Shown: positions 24,901 through 36,307, counted from the stretch's first letter. The stretch is 64,000 bases of DNA from Rhododendron vialii (GCF_030253575.1 NC_080569.1:25290001-25354000); one strand, 5' to 3'. Numbers and translations: made by a program. Notes: generated by a model from the letters alone, not told the origin.

Positions 24901-27900
24901 CAGTCCACATGTCAAATTACAGTTCTGCTCGGGTACTACTTGCAAGCATCAAATTACACCAAGGATCTCTTTTAGCAGATTATTTGCCTTAAATAATCTT
25001 GCAGGCCATCCTTTATAAATTCCAGCAACAGGTAAATCCCCATCTTCTGGTTTCGGATAGCTATATCCTATAGGTGAAGATGGCTCAAAGACCTTGAATA
25101 GGGTGTTTATACGTCCAGAAAAAAACAAACAACAAAATGTTGTTATCCAGGAAGTTCTCATTTCCTAGCAGACAGCATCATAGTAGAATCATTTAACAAG
25201 TGAGGTCAATGAGATCATCCATCTCAGTAGAAGTTCAAGAGAAACATCACACACTGTCAGACAAGATACATCCTTACATGTTCAGAAGATGACCTCCGGC
25301 CTCCAAGAGTGTTATTTTTACTAAATCTTTCACCTGAGGATATAACTTCACTATATCTTCATTTACAAAATCATGAAGCTCTGCTGCAAACTCAACACCA
25401 GTTGGACCACCACCAACAATAACAAACTGAAGAATTTTCTTCCTCTCTTCATTGCTTAGGGTAGGTAAGCTGGCCCTTTCAAAGCAGTCAATAACAGTCC
25501 TCCGGATCTTTTGAGCATCTTCAACTTCCTGCATGAAAGTACATTTTCCAGGAAATGTCAGCAAAAATGGATACAATTGACTAGGTTCAAATGACCAAAA
25601 AAATACCAAACAACACCATTCCATTAGAGACAATACTTCTTTATTTTTTTATTTTTTTATACCAGCACCATTCTTCAGAAAACATATAGGGTTATAGGTA
25701 GGTACGAAATCCTATTTTCAATCATTAAAGTTCCAAAAGCATACCTTCAGAAAATGACAATGCTCCTCAACACCAGGAGTATTGAATGTATTGACGCATG
25801 CACCTACGGCTATGACAAGATAATCATAGTCCACAACAAATTCTTCTTCGCCTTTTAGGTTGGTATCTTGGGATGATCGGCAATAGACCTTCTTATTTTG
25901 CGCGTCAATCTTGAAACATTCAGCTTCGCAATAGTGAATATCCAGATGTTTCTGCTAGTAGTAGAAGAATCATTAGTTAGTAACGAATCTGACGAGACTA
26001 TGGAACTGTTGATCATAATGTAGAAATTATTTGACCTAAGTACATGTCTGCTGTCATAAGTTTACACCTTTATGCTTTCACTGACCAGAGGTGAGAGGAC
26101 ATATGACATCTAGGCAAGGTTTAACTTCACCATGGAACACGACCTGATATTGATAATATCTATTACAAGGGACAATAGTAGTTGAGGTCATTGGAAAACA
26201 GGATTTCAGTTGGATTCAAAACAACAAGACCTTATAAAACTTGGAAAGATTAAAATGCTTCCCGTAAAAATGCAATGGATTTGATTACCCTGGATCGAGA
26301 ACTCCTTACCTTTCTAAGGATCCTGCGAATTGGTTCAACAACGCTACGAGCTTCCACTGTGCCACATGTAACACTCGGTAATAAAGGGGTAAACGCAAAA
26401 TAATTACGAGGTGATAGCACCTGAACATCATATGTGGGATTTTTCAGGTTCTTCAAGAAACTTGTTCCAGCCCAACCAGTTCCAAGTACCACCACCTTCT
26501 TCTTCTTGCTATTAGCTTCATGTGTATTCACGATGTTCATGCCATCATAGGATTTGTCCTCCGCAGAGGCCACAAGACCACCACCACTGCCAAAACAGGA
26601 AATTTGAGGGGTTAGGTTTAGGTAAGGAACAAGCCAGAAGAGATAACACAACAGTTACTATAGTCCCCACCATGTTATTCTGAATGTAGCTATAAGTTGA
26701 GAAAGAATGAGAAGCTATAAGCTGAGAAAGAATGATATCATTTAGATGACTAAAACTGGAAAACAGGTGATATTTACTTCTTAGAATGAAGCAAACAGAA
26801 GGGGAAAGGGACTCCACGCAGATACTTTAGCTCCAAATCCGTGTAGCAAGAAAGGGGAAATATTCAATATAAGAAGTGTAGATGGACATAGCTTCAAAGA
26901 GAATGGCAGGGGAAAAAAACTCTTAACGCAAGGTTACTGCCATGCTAATATGACAAATACAATGGATAAAACCACTTCTATCTCCTTCATTTCAATATAA
27001 AACACGTGCGAGATTGGCTTTTGTTAAGGTGCAATTAAACTTGTTACAATGCTATCAGAACAGCTCGTCAACTTCCCATAGCAGTAATTAATAGCCATTG
27101 GAGATGCTGTGTTTGGTTTGTGTTTTGAAAAGTTTTTTGAAAAATAGTAGGGGTAATAAGTGGAGAGAGATAGAGAGAAAAATGTTTGGTTTGTGTCTTG
27201 CCCTGATATGACTATGGCTCCACTAACATTAGCTGTGCTACAAAGATTATCTCCCCCTATAAATTAATCTACCATTACAGCATGATACAATGAAACTGAA
27301 TGGGTACTAGGAAGTGGGTTGATGTAGCGAATTAAATAATTGCTTCTTCTTTTCATTATAACCCTGGCCTGTGTTTTCCTTTTGTGTTTCTACTTCCAAA
27401 TCTCTTCTTTAACTGTTCTAGTAGTGCTTCTAGAAGCAATATTTGGTTCTTCTATCTATTGGAGGGGCAAGGATGCCCAGGCCTGAGTCCCATCTAACGT
27501 ACTACAACAATCAAGTTAATCGGGAGCCGGAAATCACTCATTTCAATCATCGGATATTTGAGAGGTTCAAACATTCTAATTTCATTTCTAGAAACATTAG
27601 CCATCGGCAAATTCTAATTTCATCGACAAGAATAGCTCAAAGCAACCCCATGGGGTTGGCCTAGTGGTTAAGATCTGGGACTTGGGGGTTTGCTACCTCC
27701 TAAGATCTCATATTTGAAACTTCCCAGATGTTATCAACTCCTTTGGGGTCACTGGAGGTTTGCCCGGTTGTTAACTTTATCGCCCTAGAATTAGTCAAGA
27801 TGCGCGTTAGCTGGCCCGAACACGTCGATAAAAGGAAAAAAATCGCTCAAAGAGCACTATCATGGTAATTACATTGAGAACAATTGTGCAAAGAGCACTT

Positions 27901-28917
27901 ACCATTGAAACTTCACTCGTGATTTGAAATCAAAATGATGTATGAGATTGATAGATGTATGATTAGCAAAGAAGATACAACCATCGCCAAAAAAACTAAT
28001 TCCACAGATGAAAAGATACCCACCAACCTGGGCTGACAGAAGGGGGTACAGGGAGCCAACAAGCCACTTTTCTCCTTTTTCATGAACACCAACAAAGGTA
28101 AAGTTCACTCCATTACTCATCTCTCTCATTATATGGCAACAAAATCTTAAATATAGAAGTTATCCATTTTTGGGTAGTTAATAGCCGAAATCCCTTCAAT
28201 CCAACGTGTGTTAGGAATTGTGCACGTGATTAATTTAGGCATGTAAATTTTTTATTTTATTTCTTTTTGCCATAACTCAGGTGTTCAGCTAGCTTACGCG
28301 TGGCCAAATAAATCCTGGTAAAGCCCATCCTACATTTCTAATTTTACACTTTTGCCCCAGGAAAAGACAAACAATGGAATGTGGCTGGTCAAAAGGGAGG
28401 GTGTATATCATTTGCCTTAATCTAGATACACAAGAAGTGAAGAAACTGATCTACCAATCCAGATCACCCGCTATTCTGAACTCAACTGGATACAACTTTT
28501 CAATTAGTTTGAATAGCGAATAAAGGAATTAACAACAATAAATGTTTGATCACGCTGTAGAAAATTCAATCCAACGAACTCTCACTCTCAGCTACGGTCC
28601 AGTTCAAACACAGATTTCGAACTCATCAAAACGGAACAAAATCAGTACAAACCGAACACAAAACAGATGAACTGAAAAAAATGATGTCTAATTAAGCTGT
28701 GAGAAAATCAAAACCAAAATTAACTCTCAGCAACAAAACTAGATTAAAAAAATAGACATATCATGAGCTCAGCGCAATCAGAAGGGGCTGCAATTGCACA
28801 GAAAACAGAGGAATTAATCTTCCAGTACCTGACAGTGAATACAACGAGCAGCTTAACCAGAGAGGGATGGTCGTGGAAGGTTCGAGAAAATCTCTCGTAG
28901 AAAGTCAAACCTCGCAT
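21935..28917 (-). CDS. NDB2: external alternative NAD(P)H-ubiquinone oxidoreductase, NDB2-like
   Basis: Ten exons on the minus strand: 28917-28829, 26586-26310, 25951-25745, 25528-25278, 24740-24524, 24325-24221, 23238-22966, 22865-22744, 22263-22144, 22022-21935. They join to 582 residues, the length of Arabidopsis NDB2. It is a type II NADH dehydrogenase that oxidises cytosolic NADH at the outer face of the mitochondrial inner membrane and passes electrons to ubiquinone without pumping protons. Visible motifs: the FAD Rossmann motif [10 protein letters not shown] (residues 61-70); the nucleotide motif [12 protein letters not shown] (227-238) followed by Glu267 in TLLEAG, the acidic residue that favours NADH over NADPH; a canonical EF-hand loop [12 protein letters not shown] (393-404), implying calcium control; and the family C-terminus ending GRDSSRI. 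The N-terminus [20 protein letters not shown] matches other NDBs. Intron 1 is 2.2 kb and carries a SINE. Confidence 0.96.
24949..25161 (-). other. open, protein-like segment in NADH dehydrogenase intron 4
   Basis: A frame of about 55-70 residues in the same orientation as the gene reads like real protein ([18 protein letters not shown], then [13 protein letters not shown]), yet it is not part of any NDB protein. I cannot name it. Options are a captured exon fragment of another gene, an unused alternative exon, or chance. Confidence 0.3.
27110..27190. repeat. fragment of the dispersed MITE-like family in intron 1
   Basis: GCTGTGTTTGGTTTG followed by GAAAAATAGTAGGGGTAATA matches 17860-17925 closely. 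Confidence 0.55.
27644..27840 (+). mobile_element. tRNA-derived SINE (Au-like) in intron 1
   Basis: The head reads GGGGTTGGCCTAGTGGTTAAG, a tRNA-like A box, with a decayed B box (ATATTTGAAAC) about 50 bases on. The tail region has AATTAGTCAAGATGCGCGTTAG, which resembles the conserved 3' part of Au SINEs and is shared with the element at 33167. Flanks AATAGCTCAAAGCA (left) and AATCGCTCAAAGAGCA (right) form an imperfect target duplication. It lies opposite in orientation to the host gene. Confidence 0.75.
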
Positions 28918-29260
28918 CTTTGCTTCAGTTCAACCTCTCAGGCCTTGGATCTAAGAATGTGTTTCGGGGAGGAGTGCTTGCATACGTAGTGAATTTGGAG
29001 AGAGAAAGCAGAGAGAGAGAGAGAGAGGCGTGATGCGGAGAATGGCAGAAATAGTATTGGAAAATGAAGAAAGAGCAAAGGCCCGAAGAGGTGGGAAGGA
29101 AGGAGAGTGAAACGTGAAGTGGTGGTGTGTCACGAATCTTCCGTCCAGCTTTTGATTTTGGTTGACTTGGGGCCGGAGATACTGACACGTGTATTCGACG
29201 AAACAAAAGTTTGCGAGAGTTTTTTTTTTCATTCGTTAACCTTAATCTACTAATCCTTAA
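28918..29260 (-). promoter_or_regulatory. upstream region of the NADH dehydrogenase gene
   Basis: A G-box core CACGTG lies at 29186-29191 and a TTGAC W-box core on the plus strand at 29162-29166. GA-rich runs at 29000-29030 probably belong to the 5' untranslated leader. These motifs are common, so function is only suggested. Confidence 0.35.
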
Positions 29261-30687
29261 GAATTTGGAGGAAGGAACGTGTGCTTACGAAAATTGAACC
29301 CTGTCCATGTGCATCGGAGTACAAAGTGAGACACCAACTGCACTCCACTCCTCTCCACTTGCGTTTACAAGAGATTATTCAGGTCCACGGACTTATTTTT
29401 TTGAGTTTTTGAGAAAGATTTTTTGGAAAATAAGTGGAGATATATAGACAGAAAAATAAAAGTAATAATTGAGAAGAAAATTTATTTGGAATTGTGCACA
29501 GAAAAAAAGGGTTGGGTGACCCAAAGAGAACACAGTTGGTACCCCAACCCCTCTTTCCAGCACACATTTGTGTGGGCTCCACACATCAGGTGATGGAATT
29601 CACACAAATGTGTTGTAGAAAGATGGGTTGAGGCACCATGTGTCTTGGGGCAATGAATAATTTTTCAAAGTTCATAGCTTCATTGTCGGAGAGGTTAGGC
29701 TCGTTTGGATTTGGATGGAGGTTTTTAAGCTAATGAGTGTAGAAAAATAAATAAAGAAATAAAATTAATAATTGGAGGAAAAAAAAACTTATTAGAAATC
29801 GTGCGTCGAGAGAGATTAGGTGAAGAGGCCCAAAGCGAACACGGTCTTAGTGATCTTGGAGCAAATATTTCACAGCGATCACGACACACTACATGTTATT
29901 TTATTTCATTATTTACCAATAACAACACATACAGAGTGCTATGTGTCTTAGTCAAGAGTCTCGTAGCATTTACCAATCACAACACATACAGAGTGCTATG
30001 TGTCATGCTTCGAGAGCAAAGAATAATTTATCCTATTGTCCTCATTTTTTGTTGTTAAAAGAACATGTGGAAGGTTGGCATTTGTCAATTGGTGTTCACA
30101 CCCCAACTTTAGGTCAAGCGGGAACATTTTACGAAAGCAATGCATGTGGTTAATTGAGTGATTAGTGTTCCGGGGCCCGGTGACGCTGCCCTGTGCCACC
30201 CAATAATCTCTACACAACACAAGTATGACTTGTGAGACTGTTGAGTCATGCCCAAAGCCACTAAAAATAATACTACTACAGAAAGATGATTCCGCCAGGT
30301 GTAGATCAACCTGAATTTAGATTCTCCAATATTGCAATGTTATTTGATGATTCGAAACATTAATTCTATAGATTTCAATGTATTTACCGTTTTTATTTAA
30401 AAACTCAAGCCAATCAATGAAACGTACAATGCTATCAATCTAAATGGATCATCATGTGCGGTCAGAAGGGTTTTTTTTTTTTTTTCACGGGTTCATTTTT
30501 TATCAAACAAATATCATCCACTATGGGTACCATGCTAAACATCTATGTAAGTTCATTCGTAAACAACAAAGCCCGTGTAACAAATTTCTAAACGACAACT
30601 CGAATCCCCCAAGCGAGCGAGAGCAACCAAATCAAAAGTACAAGTCATAAAATCTTGTGCGGTGCCTAGCTATGAAAGATCCAATCG
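29261..30687. other. spacer with repeat fragments
   Basis: 29395-29460 and 29700-29790 are fragments of the dispersed AATAAGTGGAGA family. A 45-base segment around ACCAATAACAACACATACAG is duplicated at about 29915-30000. No gene recognised. Confidence 0.45.
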
Positions 30688-31315
30688 TGATGCAGGGAGG
30701 CGTGTTGAAATAAAAGGACGCGCAACAAGGACAATCACGAATAAGTTTGAACTAGAGATACTCTCTCTACGAACAAACAATTAAGAGAAAACTTCTCAAA
30801 TTTTCATTATTAATTCATAAAACAACTCCTCCTCATCTGATGATTATCAACCAAAGGTTTGGTGATAGAAATATCATCCGACACCTTCTCCTCTTTCGAA
30901 AACAAAGGTTGAACTGGACGATGGCGAGGTGGGTTTGCAACTTCAAAAGCCTCCATGCATTGGGTAAGCAACCCAATCGCTGCCAAGACTTGCTGCAACC
31001 TTTCCTCCATTCGAGCATCTCGAGCAACCTCACCTCGCTCATAGACTTCATCAACACTAGTTGTATGACCTCCTCTTCCACCTCGACCTCCAGCACGTCC
31101 TCCGGCCATAGTCAGGATTGGAATGAGAGCTTTGATACCAACTGATGCAGCGCAGCCTCCTTTTACGAAACTATTTGCAAGAAGAGATCACGAATTTGCT
31201 TATGTTAAAGATTCTCTCTTTGAAACATAAACACAAATATGTATGAACTAGAGGTACTCCCTCTTTGAACACATGATAATGAGAAACTCTCAATTTTTCT
31301 TTAATTCAAAAAACA
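30688..31315 (-). mobile_element. 628-bp miniature LTR element (TRIM-like) with a gag remnant
   Basis: Read on the minus strand: a 5' LTR at 31315-31143 (TG...CA), two bases, a primer-binding site TGGTATCAAAGC at 31140-31129 (one mismatch to the initiator-methionine tRNA complement), a short interior, a purine tract GATGAGGAGGAG, and a diverged 3' LTR at 30824-30688 that also begins TGTTTT and ends CTGCATCA. The interior encodes a glycine-rich start (MAGGRAGGRGGRGG) of gag type at 31109-30810. Polymerase genes are absent. No target duplication was seen, so one end may have eroded. Confidence 0.75.
30810..31109 (-). pseudogene. gag N-terminal remnant of an LTR retrotransposon
   Basis: Ninety-nine residues begin MAGGRAGGRGGRGG and continue with an acidic helical stretch (VDEVYERGEVARDARMEERL), typical of the N-terminus of plant retrotransposon gag proteins. 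It ends at the 3' LTR, with no capsid, zinc-knuckle or polymerase domains. Confidence 0.6.
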
Positions 31316-33150
31316 ACTCTATTTTAATATGACCCTACAACTTATTTTAAACTAAAAATCTAAAACCGAAAAGAAATCAGCAAAACAGGAAGCTGAATCC
31401 CGGTGAATCGCTATTTGACTCAATGTTACCAAAATCAAAGATTTGATCTCAAAATACTAAATATTAAAAGAAAAATTGACAAAACAAATGGCACTCAAAG
31501 CGGAATATTCAAAAATAATTTATACCCAAAATAATAAAACTAAATATCTATTTTTAAATAATAAATCATTTCCATTCTGCATCAAATCGTAACCAATGAT
31601 CTTTGATTACTATGACAAGCGAGGAGAAGAAGCAAACCAAACATATGCAAAATCCGTATGGAGGAAAAAAAATCGCTAACAAAAGCATAAGAGAGCAGTA
31701 GTTTTGTTTACGGTTGATAAGTCCAGAATTATTTTTGTTTTTAGGGCCAATTCTAAAACCTAAAAAGCATCAATATTTTACTCCAGTAGTTCGTTAATAT
31801 CGTTTCAATGGGAATGCCTCTGTGTTTTTCCAAGTTTCATCTCCAAGTTCCAACTTGACAGGCACTAAAAGCAACGGCAAATAATCACTCTATTTGACCG
31901 CGAGAATCATGTTAGCATGGTGGCGGTCACCAGCGGACATGAACTCGGGCGGCGGTTAATGGTGGTAATTGGTGGGTGAGTTTCAAATATTAGGTTTAGT
32001 GCTTATAGAATATGAGGATATATTTTGGTACTAAACTATAAACTCTTTAAGCGGGTGTAAAAGAAAATTAGGGACAAAAAGAACTTTTACGAGTTCAAAC
32101 CAACAAAATCACTCTATTTGACCGCAAGAATAAAATAGAATCACTCTGAAAACTGCTAATCAATATTATCTTATAAAGTTGTAATCGAACACCTAGCTTC
32201 ATTAGAAAGCATGCTAACTCACGAGCTATTGAAATATTTTCACAATTATAGAATCCATTTCATGTGTTTATCCGCTAGGCCCACAATGCATATAATATAT
32301 ATTTCCCGTGGGTAGAAGAGATGTTTTCTACATATTATAAGAACAATTATAATGGCAGCATATATCAATTGTGTTAGATATTCACAATTTTAGGATTCAT
32401 TTCATTTGCTTATCCACTGGACCCACAATGTATACATCACTTTAGAAAGTTGTTCTTTGTACATTGCTTTGACTTTTGCAGCCTAGAGTTTTTTGGTCTT
32501 CCTGGGGTAGGCCCCATTCCTAGGGTCGTATTTGATCAAGGATGTTACAGATCTCCAGGTGACGAAGCACAATCCTTGAGAAGTTAACAGAAGTTCTAGC
32601 TTCAGACACAAACTTATTTACAGAGTACTAGGATCAAATCGATGACTTTCGCTTGAATTTTAATTTGGAAAACTTACTTGGGTTGGGTTAGGAGTGGTCC
32701 CACTATCTCTTCGAGTGCAGAGGATTTTGTTCACCCTCTCTTAGGGAGGGTGAACAAAATTTTACTAGTACAAGTGTAGTTATGCGGTTTCATTGTGTCC
32801 TTTGCACTCCATAGCATTAGCCTAGCTCTCTTCTACAATAAGTTTTTCTCTGTAAAGGGAAGCTAATTCTAGATAGGAGTACAACATATCAAAATGCGCC
32901 TTTAGTTTATGGCTATGTTGTCATGGCAAATTCACTATAGAAGAGAACCAGTTGAATGGAGTTGTGGATGGAGACTTAATTACTTAATCTTTCCATTTTT
33001 GGGGTATATCTTAATCTTTCCTTTTGTTAAGAAGTTTTCATAAAACTTGGTGCTCCCCTGCATTGGAATGATCTATGGCTGGTATGATCTAGAACTTCAG
33101 CCGCAACTCAGTTTTCAAGTTGGCTTTTGCCTGATTGAACAAGCATATAT
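31316..33150. other. spacer with diverged tandem repeats and a hairpin
   Basis: Two diverged copies of a segment of about 60 bases (TTCACAATT...CCCACAATG) lie at about 32235-32300 and 32380-32440. A phrase AATCACTCTATTTGACCGC occurs at about 31882 and 32108. No gene seen. Confidence 0.45.
32724..32760. repeat. perfect 15-bp hairpin
   Basis: ATTTTGTTCACCCTC at 32724-32738 is followed after 7 bases by its exact complement at 32746-32760. Confidence 0.9.
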
Positions 33151-33166
33151 TAGGGAAGAGAGGAAT

Positions 33167-33355
33167 CTCAATGGATTCGCTTGATAGTCAAGGCATGTGA
33201 CTTAAGGGTTTGATCATTTCTCGGGTTCAAGTTCGTAGCGTTGCCAATTCTTGTGCCTAGTTTATATGAGACTTTGTCCTAGCTTTAAATTCACCTTTCC
33301 CCCGATTAACCCCCGTGATTAGTTGAGACGTACATAACCCCTTGAGTTTTCATAC
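33167..33355 (+). mobile_element. tRNA-derived SINE (Au-like) with target duplication
   Basis: The B box GGGTTCAAGTTC and the 3' motif GATTAGTTGAGACGTACATA are visible. The flanks TAGGGAAGAGAGGAAT (33151-33166) and TAGGAAAGAGAGGAAT (33356-33371) are a 16-base target duplication with one difference. The 3' motif is shared with the SINE at 27644. Confidence 0.8.
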
Positions 33356-33599
33356 TAGGAAAGAGAGGAATACATGAAGATTTCTCTCATAGCAGTAAAA
33401 AGGAAGGATTTCCAATCCAGATGATCATTGAGAAAAATACTAAAGTCAGAATTAACCCCAACTCCATCACCTGCACGTAAATGCCAATTTGCACTTGCAT
33501 AATTCGGTACAACCCTGGGAGAAGTTTTTGGGTGTAATTGATGGACGGCTCGGATGCGCTCTCGGAATTCAGACTCGAATTTGTAGTTTCAAGACGCGT

Positions 33600-33944
33600 T
33601 TAAAGATTGACGAGACACTAATTTAAGATCAAGTTGGTTTCCATTGACAACCAGAATCTGCAACATTCCTCAATCCCGTGGACAAAACAGTTTAACAATA
33701 GAGGTGGAACTGTTGAATTCTGCATGTAAACGCTAATTGCCAGCAATCTTCTACGGAATGCCAGCTCTCCTAAGCTGTAAAAACAATCATAACGTGGGGA
33801 AATTGTTCTCCATGGTCAATAATCCCGAGCTGTCCGCATCTTTCACAGCGTACTTGTGCACTGTCGCCAACACAAACCCGTCTCCAAAGAACGAGTTTTC
33901 ACTTAAGCCAATGGGCACCATTACTTCTGCTTATCCATCTGAGG
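33600..33944 (-). other. possible relic coding segment, not identified
   Basis: On the minus strand one frame gives a plausible protein stretch (VMVPIGLSENSFFGDG, then VLATVHKYAVKDADSSGLL) bounded by stops. The plus strand is also open over 33737-34051. I cannot assign a family. Confidence 0.25.
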
Positions 33945-34145
33945 TGAAGAATCATATCCTGTATCCAAATGTATTTTTCGACTATTGGATCACAGGATAT
34001 TTGGATACAGAAGATTTGAGAGCTCAATATATTTGGATACAGAAGATTTGAGATGAAGAATCATATCCTGCATCCAAATGTATTTTTGACTATTGTATCA
34101 GGATATTTGGATACAGAAGATTTGAGCTCAATATATTTGGATACA
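33945..34145. repeat. tandem repeat of about 100 bp with internal inverted words
   Basis: Two diverged units begin GAAGAATCATATCCTG. Each contains ATCCAAATGTATTTTT and the partly complementary GGATATTTGGATACAG, which recurs four times. Confidence 0.75.
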
Positions 34146-34587
34146 GCCGTAAAGGGAAACTCTGAAATTAAGCAAAGAAGTAGACTTGAAATAAGCAGCT
34201 GAAATGACAGAGAGGATGAATTTGCGACGAAAAAAAGCATATATTTATTTAGTTGGATCAAAATAACATCATATAGTATGCAGACTCATTTGTACACCCT
34301 ATCTTTGGAAGTGGAGGGACATCATTCCATAGCCCTCCAGCAAACCCTAAAATGTACAAACCAGATACAAAAAAAGAACAAGCCAAACCCATCTTCAATG
34401 AAAGGAGTTGAAGAATATGGCTTCCAGTGTAAGAAGTGTAACGAACATGTACACCAAACCAAAACCAGAAGAGATCTGCCCATTAGATCTCAACCCTCAA
34501 CTCCACCAAACCAACTGCTACTGCTACTGCTACAACAACAACAATGCCTATGTACAGAAACCCCTCAATAACTTAAAACAAGAAAAC

Positions 34588-35402
34588 TCATGTTTCGGCT
34601 TCCATTTGGGCAAACAAGTCTCTCCTCGGCCACGGATCTTCTGCTGGTGAAGCAAACAAGGCCACTGAGATGTCGGCCAGCTTCTTCCCGCTCAATCGGT
34701 TCCGGTGGGACCGACACTGTTTAGGAGCATTTGGGGTCTTGGCCTCTTCAAAATCACCCAAATCGATTGGATTCCGGAAAGCTGAAATCTTTTTAGGCGT
34801 GCTGTAGGCAAAATGCCACTGCTTTGCTATTACAGTCTGTTAATTCACCAAACAAAAATCCTCAATCAGTTATCACCCCAAGATATAAACAAAACAATCA
34901 ATAATCACCAGAAGAAGCTAGATTCCTTAAACCACAGCGATTTCAATTCTCATAAGAGTAGAAACTTACTGCTTCTCTGATTTGCTTCGACACGTGGAAA
35001 AGCTGCTTTAAATCATCGTGGCCAACACCACACAAAACCCTAATCTGCAAAACAGAAAACCCCCAAAATCAATTTCAACAGAACTGCTTTGTCAAAAACC
35101 TAGCTCCCTATTCACATTTCTTTATCTACCACCTAGGGTAGTGAATTCAGTTATATGGTACTTACCAGAATATCTTGAGGCAAGGATTCAAGCAGAGACT
35201 TTTCACAACTTGGAACCACCATTTCCATACTACATTGCCTCTTCAATGGCGGTGACGTAACCGTGGAATCAACCTCCATGTTGCTGGAAATAGCCACTCT
35301 TTTGCCACTCATCGACCGAGTGTACCGAACACACCCGAACCCTAACCCTAACCCTTCACTTGCGGTCTTCGCGTTCGACCCACATCTCTTTCCCAACGCC
35401 AT
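34588..35402 (-). CDS. FBS1: FBS1-type stress-inducible F-box protein
   Basis: Three exons on the minus strand: 35402-35166, 35044-34970 and 34836-34588, joining to 186 residues (Arabidopsis FBS1 is about 185). Family features: the start MALGKRC, a central SLPQDIL/IRVLCGVGHDDLKQLFHVSKQIREA F-box (about residues 72-104), the conserved KQWHFAYSTPKK just after it, and a C-terminus with DISVALFASPAEDPWPRRDL. FBS1 proteins are small F-box proteins without LRR or Kelch repeats that join SCF complexes and are rapidly induced by wounding and abiotic stress. An in-frame extension upstream of 35402 has no ATG, so this start is chosen. Part of exon 1 is encoded by GGGTTAGGGTTAGGGTT-type repeats. Confidence 0.94.
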
Positions 35403-35692
35403 CTTCTTCAACAAACTAAACTGATTTTCCACGACAATTCGTAACAAGATCTGATTTTTTTCACAAGCCAAACAACAATCAGAATGGACCCAACACAAAA
35501 AAAATTCAATCTGAAACTAAAATCATATAGCAATAGGGAAAATGTAAGCCTAATCAGAGTGAACACAACAGCAAAAGTTCACTAGGAAATCAACCCCCAA
35601 ACCCAAATAGCAATTGGAAATGAATCTATCTATCTAATAACCCACAGCAGATACCAAAGCAAATAAACAAATCACGGTTTATATACAATCAG

Positions 35693-35695
<3 letters not shown>

Positions 35696-35765
<70 letters not shown>
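35696..35765. repeat. compound (TA)n(GA)n microsatellite
   Basis: About 15 TA units followed by about 20 GA units, some 300 bases upstream of the FBS1 start codon, probably in its leader or promoter. Confidence 0.95.
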
Positions 35766-35768
<3 letters not shown>

Positions 35769-36127
35769 ACCTGGTGTGAGAGAAACCCTAAATTGAGGCT
35801 TTGGAGTAATGGGTAATTGGAATAACGGATGGTCTGAGGAAGGAAACAAAGGAAACAACCGCCCTTTTTTTTGCAACTATGGAGGCTTCGATTGGAGAAA
35901 GTCAAGTTGTAGTTCTCTTCTAGACTCCTGTTTATCTCTACACCAGGAAAAAGGATGAGGATCTTGGTTTTATATATTTGAAATTCAAGGAAATCTAGGT
36001 AAAGTGCGAAGTTTCGTTTATTTACGGGAAAGGACTCGAAATTTCCGAAGCAAATATCTACGGGGCACTGTCCGTGTCTATCTTATACTTAGGGGAGGAG
36101 GGAAAAAAAATAGCCGTTTGAGGGGGT

Positions 36128-36270
36128 ACACGTGGCGGGATCCGATGCGAGGAAACAACGCGGGTGGTGGTTTCGCTGTGACGTGTCCGAAGTGGTCGGT
36201 CCAAGTCGGTTGGCGGTGTCGGTAGTTTCAACGGCGTCAGTGGGGTGGTTCATTTGCCGACACGTGGCGG
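36128..36270. promoter_or_regulatory. pair of ABRE/G-box elements upstream of FBS1
   Basis: ACACGTGGCGG occurs identically at 36128-36138 and 36260-36270. The core ACACGTGGC is the abscisic-acid response element bound by bZIP factors. They lie about 730-870 bases before the FBS1 start, consistent with a stress-induced gene. Confidence 0.5.
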
Positions 36271-36307
36271 TGAAGGTTGAGGGGAGCCGCTAGTTTTTGA
36301 ACGCGTA

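Noticed and set aside
30109-30309. Minus-strand frames of 66-74 residues
   Set aside because: Overlapping frames without protein-like constraint or recognisable motifs.
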